Shown: positions 1 through 11,920 of the stretch, piece after piece | Position numbering within the stretch: position 1 is the first letter of the stretch | How the letters are laid out: every line of letters begins with the position of its first letter | Assembly (NCBI GenBank): GCA_036583965.1 | Contig: JAZBQD010000015.1 | Location: forward strand, 25,828,310 to 25,892,309 | Direction of reading: 5' to 3' | Length of the DNA stretch: 64,000 nucleotides | Source of the DNA: Prunella strophiata | Taxonomy: Eukaryota; Chordata; Aves; Passeriformes; Prunellidae | The notes under the pieces: model-generated | The model's input: only the letters and a program-made list of their open reading frames with translations | Told to the model about the DNA's origin: nothing | Database searches by the model: none | Made by a program: the position numbers and the translations under genes

Positions 1-409
1 GGAGTAGAAAGGTCATGATTAACATTTGCCAAAAACACTATATCTGGCATTTTTCCCCAAGTGATATATTTATTGTATATTCACTCAACATTTCTGTTTC
101 GGTTGCTTCAATACTTCTAATAATTCTACCCTTTTTCTACTGACAAATGTACTAGCACCTGTTAGTAGCCTTTTTTTCCCTTGTGCTGTGTTGTGGCTTA
201 GGAATGGATATTCCCCAGTTTGGTATTTCCACTTGAAAGAAAATCACAAAACACTCCCCTTCCCCTCTTTGATGGGAGACAAAAAAGAGAGTGATCATGG
301 GTTGAGATAAGAAAAATTTACTGGAAACAGAAATATGAAGATAAGTCACTGGTATTAATTACAAAAGTGTACAAAGAGAGTGTGATTTACATGCAAAATG
401 CTGTAAAAA

Positions 410-439
410 CAGTGCAAAACAGTGCAGTGCAAAACAGTG
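410..439. repeat. Perfect 15-bp tandem duplication
   Basis: The 15-mer CAGTGCAAAACAGTG occurs twice back to back at 410-424 and 425-439 with no mismatch. Each unit itself begins and ends with CAGTG. It is probably a recent replication-slippage product; no function is implied. Confidence 0.85.
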
Positions 440-503
440 ATGGACAGATGCCTGCCACTGCTTTCCTCTGACAGGAAAAGGAACAGTCCTTTCTTCAGCA
501 GAA

Positions 504-522
504 GGGAAAGAGTCCCTTTCCC
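504..522. repeat. Short hairpin, 7-bp arms
   Basis: GGGAAAG (504-510) and CTTTCCC (516-522) are exact reverse complements separated by 5 bases. A stem this short is expected by chance in 64 kb. Confidence 0.5.
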
Positions 523-3500
523 CTGGCCCCTGGCAATGGTGTAAGATGGTATTCAATAACATTAGGATCTTGACCATGCCCACTCCTGCTGATCTGGACA
601 GGAACATTTAAAAAATCCTTTCATGTTGTCCTCAAATTTTGATGGGTAGTGTCTTCTGTACATTTGCTTCCCTTTTCAGTATTCTATGGTTTAAATTCAG
701 TTTTGCTTTAGTCACTCACATCAGCTTCTTTTGTTTTCATCATTGCCCTTCACAAATTAAAAAATCTGGTCAACTTAGGGGTTTTTTAAATTCATCATTA
801 CTGTATCAATTCTTGACTGTGTAATTCTTGTTTTGGCTCACTCAGTGAAACATTCTTTAAATTCTCTCAGCTATCATTCACATTTTTTTTTCAATTTATT
901 CTTTCCCAGCTGATTTATTATGTAACTATTTACAATTTTTAAAAGGTATGCTCCCTGATAGCTTGGGAGAAGCATGTGTCAATGTATATCCTGTAAGTTA
1001 TAAAAATGATGTCATTTTACATTTTATATTTTACAAAAAAAAAGGCCCTCCTAAATTAGCACAAGTTCTTTGATAATTTTCTCTTGTGTATCAATATGAG
1101 TCTAATAAAAGTTATTCTCAGATATATTCTTATGATATAAAAGCAATTTATATTTTTTTACATTTTAACAGTGAGAGAACGAGAGCTTTATCACATATTA
1201 CTCAGTTTGTAAAAAAATCAACAAATGAAATCTGTTTCCTGTCCCCTGCCCTATTTCTAGGGCCTCATATTCTTGTTATTAATTTGTTTTAACCTCCAAA
1301 TGGGGCAACCAAATAAAAACTGCTTATTTGGAATGTTCCCTGTTCAATAAGGTGCCAGGGAATTGCTTGCCATAGCACTGGTTGATGAAGACCAAAACCA
1401 TACCATGGATTTTTCTTAGATTTTAGCAGCATGGACAATGAAATCCAATACCCAATAAAGTTTCCTAGTGTTGTTGAATTTATTAGTATAGATATAGCCA
1501 GAAGGTACCTTTTTTTAACACATTGTGCTGCCATCCTCCTTAGATACCTTGGAACAAGTGATTTCATGTCTCTAATCTTTTAAGAAAATGTCAATGATAT
1601 CATGTTAATAAAAATTACTTAAGAGTTGACTAATAATGTAATATTCTTTATTGTTGCCAAGATTCTTTATGCTAGTATTGACAGTCCAGGATTTTTTAAT
1701 TTAATTTCATATAATGCTTCAATCAATTTTCTTCTTCATATCTTGATGCTAAGGAATTTTTATATTTTACCTCCTTTCCACACTCTCGTCTTGCAAATAA
1801 GTTAACGCTGTCCTGATCAAGCTGGGGAGACCTTACAGATTTCACAGCTGCTTCTTGTAGAAAGTGGTCCAAAAATACTAGTCTTGCTTTTTATCCAGCA
1901 GTTCATTTCTAGAATCATCTTATTACTCTTTTCTGTTATTCAGAAGATAGGAAAAATCTTGAAATTTCCTCTCCATTCCTTCTTCTTCACAATCCTTCAG
2001 AACTATCTGATTCCCAGAAAGTCAAAGAATGTTTATGCTACCTATTTATTATTAAAGAACCCTTTATTTTTTTTTTCCCCTCACAGAACTGTCTCTTCTT
2101 TCAACTGTTTAGATGATCTCCATGCATATGTATAATAGTAATGGACTTGGCTACAAGTAGATTTTCAGTTGACCACCAAGATTTGAAAGATAGATTTCTC
2201 TAGTTTTCCTTTAGAAACTTAATTGATATTTAAGTACTTTTTTAGCTTGAGTACAAAATCAATGTTTCTTTAAGGTAAAGAAACTTTTTAAAATGGAAAC
2301 CATGTCCCTGCAGTCAAAATAAGCTCTTTGAGCTCTAAAAACAGCATTTTGAAATTAGTATAGTTTACATTATTAAACATGTGGACTTCTGAATTTTAAT
2401 TGAATGAAGAGATTAGGTATTATTGCATAAAGACTCCATCTTTCTTCATAGTAAACATCAACACTGTGTTATTTTTTTTAATAATATAAAAAATTTTCAG
2501 GAGTTCATATATCTTCCCTTCAGATGGTCATCAACATTCCAAATAATTTAGGGGAACCTACCCCATAGTAAAGTACCCATGGCAAACATGATAGCAAACA
2601 TCATCCTTCCTGAAACAAGAACAATTGTATACAAGGAAAAGAAAAAGAATTTAGAAACAATTCTCAGCCATTTTCTAAAAAGAAAATTCACCTGACGACA
2701 TTTGTGGAATGTATGAGTTGGCTTTGAAGCTACAAAACTTGGCATTGTGAGACACAGTATGGAAATCAGTACTGGTGATGAAATACACTCAAGAAGCTGG
2801 ACACATTTGCAGGTGGTTAATCACTGCTGAGTTTGTTTCTACCTCCACTGACAGTTTTGTTTTTTTGGTTTTTTTTTAATCTGAAAACTGCTGGTGCAGC
2901 AGAGGTTGGATCCCTGGAACCCAGAGCCCCACAGACACAGCAGGTCTATGACCAGTTACAGTACTCCAAGCATAAATAAGGACTTCTGTGGAACTTTTAG
3001 CAGTCTCTCCAGTTGTAATCAGTATCCAATCTAATCTGTCTAAAAGCTTTTCTTATTAGGGGGTATTTTCATATAAGAGGACCATCATTGAAAAGAGAAG
3101 CAGGGGGAACAATTATTGTCTGGCATATGAGATCCCTTGTGGATAGCAAGACCATTAGCAAAACAATTTGGGGCCATTTAGCTAAACACTGAGTGCTGTC
3201 ACAGCAATGCTTTTCACTAGCAGTCTACATGCAATTTCATCCGCAGTAATATTAATGTCTAGTTTGTTCTTATGTTCTGTTAAAAATATGTAAATTATGC
3301 AATGAACAATTTTTACTTGTATTTTAAAAAGACCCTTTTATGTAAACAGTGAGTTGAGTATGCATGTTATAACAACCTAACCAAAATACCAACAAAAATT
3401 AAATAGTAATGAGAGATTTCACCAGCAGATGAGTGTGTAAAAAAATAGGAAAGAATTGTATAACAGGAAGAATTCTGTAGAAGAGACAGGAAGAGATAAA

Positions 3501-4636
3501 AGGATAGGCCACATCAGATATATCTGGCAACCACAAGCCATCATTTAAAGTCAACTTAGATTTTTAAATACCATTTGAAGTCATCTTCCAATGAGAATTA
3601 TGAGACTGAGTAGTCAATTATGCTATTTATAGGGAAAGACTGTGGCAGCTCAGATATCACTGCCTTGCTGTCACCCAGTATGATGTTGTCTTCCCAGTAG
3701 TGACCATATCCTCAGGCATCTAAGTAGCCAGGACTAAACCAGAGCTTACATCAATATAACATTTTGATCCATTTTTGAAACCCAAGACTCCTGCAGGATT
3801 TTTCTTACCTGGTTTCTCACAAGATATCCAGAAGGACCTCTGCCCTTCCATATTTTGCCAAAGTCCTTTCTATTAATTTAGGTTTCTTTTTTATTAGAAG
3901 AAAAGGGGAGTGGAGAGGAGTAAAAGAGACAGAGAGGGACAAATAATTTCTCTGATGCGACCAGCCACAGAACAGCCAATTAAAATGAAGTTTCTTTTTC
4001 AATTTTAAATGCTTTCATGTTCTACTAAGAGATTTTCCTGGCTTCTATATTTATTGCATGGAGAGCTCTCTAAATATCAGTATTTCCACTGGGAAGAACC
4101 AAAGTACTGTTCATCTTTTTTTCCTGATCAGGAAATCTTGCAGTATTTTTCATCATCTGTCTCTAATATGCTGTTTAATAAATAAAATAAATAGTCAGAA
4201 TCATCAGCATCCTCCTCATTAGATATAGCAAGATTTTTCTGATATCAATAAGCTTAAGATGACAAAAATAAAACCAGCCCAAGCAGAGGTGAGGACAGTT
4301 AGAAAAAAAAATATAATTCCCTTTGCAATGTATGACTAAAATATGAGACAAAAATGCCTCACAGATAAACTGTGCTTTAAAGGAAATTAATGAAAAGCCA
4401 TTAAGACTGCTGAAGAAGTCTAAACTTTAATTTCTCCTAGAAGTTTTCTATTGTCAAAGGGTATGGTTTCAAGGTAAAAAGACAGTAAGTAATACTTCCA
4501 TCTGTAAACCTCCTTGACATCTGATAGACTAATCTGACCAGCCTAGTTTTTAATACCAGGTACAGCAGGTAAAGGAGATCCCAAAATTTTACAAAATAAA
4601 AAAAACGGCATATCAAGAAAAAATGAAAAGACTTAT

Positions 4637-4687
4637 TTAGACGTCTAAGTCTCCCAGACATTCTTTCATTCTAGAAAGGAATGTCTG
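4637..4687. repeat. 12-bp perfect palindrome beside an imperfect inverted repeat
   Basis: TTAGACGTCTAA at 4637-4648 is a perfect 12-bp palindrome with an AatII-type GACGTC core. Directly after it, 4655-4666 and 4675-4687 form an imperfect inverted repeat with one bulged base. GACGTC resembles part of a CRE/ATF site, but nothing else supports regulation here. Confidence 0.5.
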
Positions 4688-5084
4688 TTCTATGTAATGC
4701 AATTTATCTAGATATTAACATGCATGATTTCTTCAATGTTTGTCATACTCTATTTTTAGGCTTTTTATATACATGCTTTGGGGCAGATTGAGAGATATAT
4801 TTTTTGTTCACCTCTTTTTCCCTTCAGAGTCAGCACATGGAGCTGTTTACAGTAAAAGGGAATTATGTTTCAAGATCATGAGCTTAGTATGCGGTTTCTG
4901 TCAGTGCCACTTACAAATCTCACGATTACATGAGATATAAAAACATACAAAGTTAGAGACTAGCATTTTTCTCTGCAGACCCTGTATTTAACTAACAGCT
5001 TTCATAGGTTGATCTCACTTGCCCTCACAAAAAAGACTTTTAGTTGCTTGCAAAAAGTAAGACAGAAATAGTCAGTCTTTTGAC

Positions 5085-5130
5085 TTTTTTTCTTTTTCTT
5101 TTTCGTCTTTATTTTTATGTTTTATTTTTT
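5085..5130. repeat. Pyrimidine-rich low-complexity tract
   Basis: This stretch is almost wholly T with scattered C. It is low-complexity sequence with no recognisable element around it. Confidence 0.7.
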
Positions 5131-8100
5131 AACATGGTAATCTTTATATAGAGAGAGGTAGAGCAGAGATAGTGAAGGAGGGTTGGTGGACTGATGGGAA
5201 ACAAATTCTGGTTTCCTGTTTTTTAACATTGGCTTTAATTAAAGTTGCGGGGTTGCAGTATTTTAATTTTGCTCCCTAAGCAATCCTCAACCAATTGAAA
5301 ACAACTCTGCAATACCAAACAGCCCCAAGACATTGCCAGAGAGTACTGCTGTACTTAGGAGGCTGCATTACTCACAGATATTCATAAATAACCATTCAAG
5401 TTTTTTCAGGTACCAGGACACCATGTGTTTCATAAGGGCATGTATTACGCATATTTACTGTCTGCATTATGAATGTCTAAATCAGATGTGATTCAGCTGA
5501 ACTTCTCAACTTGTTTGTGTTAGGACATATTTTGTCTGTGTCCTGACTACACATCAGGATAAGGTCAGGGTACAATTTCTTCTTCAGTGTGCCTTGAGTT
5601 TCACTGGAACAAACTCAACCACCAAAACAGGAAGGAAGGGAAAATAGTGCCTCCAGTAACCTGGCACCCAACGGAATAGGGCAGTAGGCTGGATTTGCAT
5701 AGCTCACCAGTTCTGCAGTTTAAAGCAAAACCGAGTAGGTGAAAATGGCACTTATTTTTTAAGTCAGCTTTTCTCTGAAAGAAAGTGAGAAGAACAGAAA
5801 ATGTAATTTTTTTTCCCTACATTTCACTGGTTATAATCTTAGATAACACATAACATACTTGAAAGTAGCTGACAAAGAAAAGAATAGAAGTAGGTGCTAA
5901 AAGAAATCAACAGTGCAAAAAGAAATCAACAGGAAACTAGATTTTAAGTTGAACATCAGAAAAGAGTCAGTACGATTACTGATAAAATGAATGATTTGTT
6001 TTTCTGCATGAGGGTTTGGGAAATTTTTCTTAGTCAATTCATTCTTTGTAGAACACAGCTTTGGCAAAGATTGTGCGTCAGCAAAACCAGAAAAAAATCC
6101 TTCCCCAAATATCTATCGAATGCAAAATAAACAAACAGAAGCCATCATTCCTTCTTACTATTGGGGAACTTGAGCACACAAAACTGTGTAGTAGAAAAGA
6201 TGTTTTACTTATCTACTTTGTCACATAAGTGGCATCTGTACATTTGATATCTCAGGAGGATGTTGATTTCCAAAATAACTGCATTTGATAAAGGTACAAA
6301 AGTGAACAATTTTGTTTGCACTTTCAGTGGAAGACAAGCCGTTTAGAAGGTTTATTCTGCTTCATAATGATGAATTCAGTGCTCTGAGGGAGGTTTTAAA
6401 CAGTTTAAGTGTAATGCTTTCAACAGATGCATTCCCCTAGGGCAGATACTATGTCTCTGTGTGCCTGTTTAAGTATTCTTACCCTAAAATCCGGTGAGGG
6501 CTCTGTCAACTCCTCACCCAGATCCCACCTAGCCTATTCCCAACACAGCTGGGAATCAGAGGTCATTCAGACAAAAGTTCTCTACAAACTCTTTTTTCTG
6601 AAACTTGCTGGTTGTTTTATAGACTTTTTGGGTTACTGGCTCATGTTTCTTCTGTGATTTATACCTGGAGTTGCCTGTTAGAGCTTTGAATTTCAACAAT
6701 CAAGTTTGACCTGCTGTTCAGATAACTGCCTCACCTTACCCTCATTTTGCAGCAATCAGGATTCCCTGACATCTCAAAAACAGCCAGACCTTTAGGAAAT
6801 AAACCTGGAACTTTATTTGATCTTGGCTTCAAGTGCAGAAAAACATAAGGATGCCAACCCCCACTATAAATTTAGAGGACAGCAAAAAATCAAATCAACA
6901 GTGTTGAAATTCTATTGCTCACTAGTCACAAAACTTTTCCATTAGTGCAGGCAAGTGGGAAAGAGCATGAAACTGAATGGTCTTAATATATTTTTTTGAT
7001 TTAGCAAATCAGTATAAAAGATGACAAACTGGATATTACCTCTTCTACTATAGAGTACAGCTAGTGCTGGTCATGGCTGGAGTTGCACTTGCTGAGGAGG
7101 TCTGTTAGTTGTGCCTTTAGTTTCAGGTTCTGCATGGGTTAAGTTCATCAATTCTTCAAGGTTTGGACAGTACATATGTAGGTTTAGCAATGACCAGAAC
7201 CAACACCTGCCATCAGCAATGCTAATTTTGGAGAGATATTTCCATCACCTCTGTTGACAGAAATATACCACAGGAAAACCAGGATAGCTCCTGCAGCTGG
7301 AATTTTGTCACCGCTATGTTGAGCCAATGAGTAGTTGACAATACAACCTGTTTGCAGGGAACAGTTATGGATTCAAAACTCCAAGAAGCAATATTAAAAT
7401 GCTCTTTCCTTTCTGAGAACCAATCTCTTCCTCTTTGTTTCCTGCCATATACACACTAACCAACAGTATAAAAACATACGTGTCCTAAGGTAGGATATTT
7501 AGTCTTTCATCTGGCCCCTTCAGAATATTTATAACTTGTGTAGAAATTCTGAAGTCAACTTTAAAATTAATTTTTAGGTTTTTTCTTCCTGATATTGTGT
7601 CAAGTTTTTTTTTACAAAATAAAGTAAGAAGGCTGCACAGCTTAGTGCACTGAAAGCCCTCTTTTTCTTTGCAAGTGAAAAATGAAACTGCTCACTTTTT
7701 TTTCACCTGGAAAAAAAGCTAAAACAAACAACACATGTGAGCAGCAGCCTCATTTAAACCAGTGATTATTCAGTTTTTACAGTTAAGACACACAAGGCTT
7801 ATCTCCAAAGCCATGAAAAAGACAATATTTTTTATAAGAGTCCAAGTAGAAAAGGCATTCTTTAATATCTGGAAAAAAACAGCTATTTTTTTTTCCTTTC
7901 AATGTACATGAAGCAACAAGAAAAGGTAACTTATGTATAAGAAAACATTCAGATTTACTAGAATGTATCCTGGATCAAAATAGTTTCCACTGTCAGATTT
8001 TTTAATTATGAGTGCCTAACATCAGGTTTCTAAAGGCCTTTTTTGGCAGTTAAATTTACATGGCAAGATTTCCAGTAGCTGTTAAGTAATTGTAAACTTT

Positions 8101-10393
8101 AGCAAATTTAGAGACAACTGTTAGTGATCACTGCCCCATAGGATATCAGCTAGGATACAGGACTTAGTCACTCTGCCTTAGTTCCTTGTCTGAAAACACA
8201 CATCTTCTTCTCTGTCCTAGTCATCAGCATCCTCTGAGCTCACTGCTGGGGACAGGATGCAGAGTACTCAGTGATAACAAACATGCCAGAACTGGCCCTT
8301 GAGAGGTCAGGCTGAGGCTTCAGCCCAAAGGAAGTTGTTACAAACCACATACAGGGGTTACTTTCTGCAGACGTAAGTCTGCTTGCTACCAGGGCAGCTG
8401 CACACATGATCCAAAACAAAATACTTCCTTCTGTTCTCCACCTAATATGGCATTTTAGCTAAAACCAAAAGTAGGACTTATAACTGGAGCTGCATTTTTG
8501 TGGAGATTTGCAGATAAACCACTGCATAGAATTTCATTATGTGAAAACAGATGAGCTACACATTTCTGTGCAAGTGCTCAGTTTAATTTGCCAAGTTTCA
8601 TGCTATTATGTCAATGCTTAAATTTCACATTCAATAAATTTGTGCTATCTAAAAACTCACCTAATTTTTTTTCACAGTATCACATTTTCAGAAGGTTGTC
8701 AAAGTGTCCTTTAACCTTTCTATTAACAAGTGTAAATAATGGGTAATAAATCTTTATTGAAGAAAACTTGAGCTGCTCATGAATTGTCATGCATTCAGAG
8801 GCATGAGACCTTAAACTAACAGACCTCTAATGCTCAGATGCCTAATACAGTGTACTTGGAAATTTGAAAATATTGAGCTTTAAAGAAATCTCCAAGAGAT
8901 TTCCCATAGAGAAATGATGTATTAGTTTAGTGACAACTTTACTATGTCACTCAAAAAGTTTAATGAGTCTTATTACAAGAAAACACATTCATTAAATATT
9001 GCTCCAGCCCATCAGGCTATTTGACTAAACTTGTCTTTTACAACATTTCAAAGAAAATATTAAAAGCTAAAGGGTATCCTTAGAAAATTAGATCTGCTTA
9101 AAGTCTGTCCAAATGTGGCTTCCAAGGAAGTGAGAAGAGGAAGAGTACTATAATTGAGTCATGTTAATTACAGACACAAGAAATGTTTTGGCCACCAACA
9201 TCAAAGAAAGACAGATATAAAAGGAAAATAGAAAAATTAATTTCAGAAGCAAACACATTATTTTGGAATGAGTGAATATTTCACTGTAACGCTGATGTTT
9301 TTACTTGGAAGCTGCAGTAGGCATCAGCTTACTGGGATGTGAGAAACTAACAGAACAAGGATGAAATCAGGGTCATCACAGAAAATATGAGGCAGAACAA
9401 GAGCTGGGTCTAAGTAGCCTTGGTCAATACAAAAATTGCCTGTTCAGAAGGAGATATTAAAAAAAAAATATTCTGGAAAACATTGTGGAATTGAGGCCTG
9501 AGAAAGAGATCTGCTGTAGCGTACATCTAAACTACTTTTTTTTTTTTTTCAATAGGACACAAATTTACAGTATATAGGGAAGCTCTCAATCTATCCTAAT
9601 ACCAATTCTTTCAAGACCAGTCTTTTATGCTTTTCCACTTGTTCACATCAGGTAACATAATGGCCACCATTTTAAGAGGTTCACTGTACTGCAACCTTTT
9701 GACAACCTCCTTGACCTTGCTTTGTCTGATATTGTTCAAGAAAAGGAGAAGAAAAAGGCTCTAGACAATGTTTTTGATGTCAGCCCTGAATGTTCAACTT
9801 ATATTAGGGCTTTCCTGTGACAGCCTCCAGAAAATATCTCTTCAGCATAAATGTCCCAAATGCTTAGAGGATGTATCAACAGCATCCATGGGTAGAACCA
9901 AACTATGTTCCCATCACAGATTAAGAAAGAAGTCACTAATTTCTGCATATAAAATGTAACCTTCAAAGTCTGGCATCAGAATCTGGCACGATTTCAGATC
10001 AGCTGTGCACCAAATCTCCCTTTCATTAGGCCTCCACTGTGAAAATGCTTATGGTGTCAGTCCTTCGCACACACACATCTCTCCTCCTACTCAGCTTTCA
10101 TTTATTTCTCCACCATTTCTCAGCAGAAAAGCAACAATTTTTCCAGGGAGAAAAAAATGTCAACAAAAATTGGAGTTCTATGTAGTGGTCACCATAATGC
10201 AAACCAGACTGGCTTCCTCACATTTGCAGAACTGAGATTTCTAATGCCCTTACCAATCTTGTCACTCCTCCTCTGTCTGGGAAATTTAAACACAGACTTA
10301 TTCTGACCACTTTCCTCCAAAGGTCATGCAACTTAAAACAGATTAATCAGCTTTCTGCTTTCGATGCTGTGAGAAAGGTTCTCAGGAATCCCG

Positions 10394-10414
10394 GATCTGC
10401 TCCTTCAGCAGATC
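10394..10414. repeat. Short hairpin, 8-bp perfect arms
   Basis: GATCTGCT (10394-10401) and AGCAGATC (10407-10414) are exact reverse complements around a 5-base loop. No poly-T or other terminator context is present, so I read it as a chance or slippage-derived inverted repeat. Confidence 0.5.
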
Positions 10415-10776
10415 ACTAGAAAACAGAAACTAATATAATTTGTCCCTTTGGGGTGCTGATTTCCTGATGCCACATCAAAGAGTCATGAATGTTATTCACA
10501 GTTTGAGAGGACTGTCAGATTAACAGTAGTTGGTAAAGTGTTAATGAACCAAAGCACACTTTCATTGCTGGGTGCTGGTGGATCCTAGCTAGGATGGTGG
10601 TTTGGACTTCCCTGGTGTGACAAAAATTATCTTCTGTTGCATGGATATGCCAGATGTTTTCCCACTGACTTTCCTGTAGATATCCTTAAGTTGAGAGGCA
10701 TCCTTTTTGATGATGTCATATCAGTGAATAATGAGGATGACTGATTCTGATATTTCACCTTTAAACATGATAAATT

Positions 10777-11235
10777 ATAGAATCATAGAATATGCTGATT
10801 TGGAAGACACCCATCAGCATCACCAACTTCAATTCCTGGCCTAGCACAGGAGGCCCCCATGTGTCTGAGAGCACTGTCTAAATGCTTCTGGAACTCTGTC
10901 AGGCTTGGTGCCATGCCCACTTCCCTGGGGAGTTGTTCCAGGGCCTAACCACCCCTTGGGTGAAGAACCTTTTTCCTTATACCCAACCTAAACCTCCATG
11001 ACTCAGCCCCGTGTGTTTCCTTAAGTCCTATCACTTCTCACAAGAGATCAGTGTCTGCCCCTCCTCTTCCCCTCACAAGGAAGTTGCAGATTGCAATGGG
11101 GTCTCCCTCAGTCTCCTCTTCTCCAGGCTGAAGAGACAAAGAGACCTCAGCCACTCCTCACTCCGCTTCCCCTCAAGGCCCTTCACCATCCTTGTGGCCC
11201 TGCTTCGGACACTCCCTGATGTCTCTGCAGACTAA
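10777..11235 (-). mobile_element. CR1 LINE fragment, 5'-truncated, minus strand
   Basis: The left edge starts with ATAGAATCATAGAAT, the reverse complement of the ATTCTATGATTCTATG repeat that ends CR1 elements, so the element reads right to left and its 3' end is intact. The familiar CR1 3' segments follow in order on the reverse strand: the 'first-line' block near 10860, the GTTCCAGGGCCTAACCACCCC-like block near 10940, and the CTCTTCTCCAGGCTGAA block at 11116. That last block also appears in the other long copies (30003 here, and in the opposite sense at 59733). The copy is about 460 bp and stops near 11235, so it is a 5'-truncated insertion holding only the end of ORF2 and the 3' UTR. It cannot encode a working reverse transcriptase. 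It looks among the better preserved copies here. Confidence 0.93.
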
Positions 11236-11902
11236 CTCATTTATATAGTTATTCCTTTCAACTGAGATAAACTTCTGGTGACACTTGTCTGTGCATCCAT
11301 CATCATTAGACTAATTCACTTTGTGTTGCTGCCATGGAAGGATTATGGATATACAGGATATATGGAGGGATTATTCCCCTTCTCAAGGGACATATCAAGT
11401 GTCAACATCCTACCAGTGGCCTCTTCAGTAGATTCAGGGCTTCTGACATAATTTATTGTCGTGCTACCCAGGCTTCACTTATTCTCTTTCACTTCCAAAG
11501 TGTACTGAAGTAGTACCATGTTTCTAATTTTAAAATTCACTGGTGAATAATTGTCTTTTTATATCTATAAAATTTCTAGTCTACAACTCAACAGGTGAAA
11601 AAATTTCTGGAAACAAAAGATTTTTGGAGACATTGAAACTAAGAAAGCAGAAGTGTTTCAGGGAAAAGTGAAATATTTTCAGGTGAAGTAGTTCAGATAC
11701 CAAAAAACTGTTGTTGAAGACATTCATTGAAATCAAGTTCTGCTTCCATATACGAAAAATTAATTATATATTTATATTCTTCCCTCTTACTCAATCTTTG
11801 TATGATGTTTATTGGCAAGCGGAGGAACCTGGAACTAGAAAATAATAATTACTTGATAAGCCTGCTGTATCTGGTGATGCAGATGTTCCTTATTGACTGA
11901 AA

Positions 11903-11920
11903 TGGCTATTTAAATAGCCA
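11903..11920. repeat. 18-bp perfect palindrome
   Basis: TGGCTATTTAAATAGCCA reads identically on both strands, with a central TTTAAA. The next outer pair does not match, so it is exactly 18 bp. It could bind a symmetric dimeric protein or simply form a cruciform, but no neighbouring gene or cluster of sites supports a role. Confidence 0.8.

Larger units (their letters stand above)
1..10776. other. AT-rich non-coding stretch, no gene recognised
   Basis: No open frame here exceeds 92 codons, and none of the translations shows a domain or a composition typical of real proteins. CpG is rare and A/T runs are common. The only structure I can support is small: a 15-bp tandem duplication near 410, a short hairpin at 504-522, a 12-bp palindrome at 3515-3526, a pyrimidine-rich tract near 5.1 kb, a 14-T run at 9536-9549 and an 8-bp-stem hairpin at 10394-10414. 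I recognise no CR1 or LTR homology in this stretch, although very old copies could be missed by eye. Confidence 0.6.

Noticed and set aside
7055..7110. GTGCTGGTCATGGCTGGAGTT, resembling the antisense edge of a passerine LTR
   Set aside because: The likeness covers only about 20 bases and no further LTR blocks follow in order.
11011..11235. 74-codon plus-strand open frame
   Set aside because: It lies entirely inside the minus-strand CR1 copy and is its antisense.
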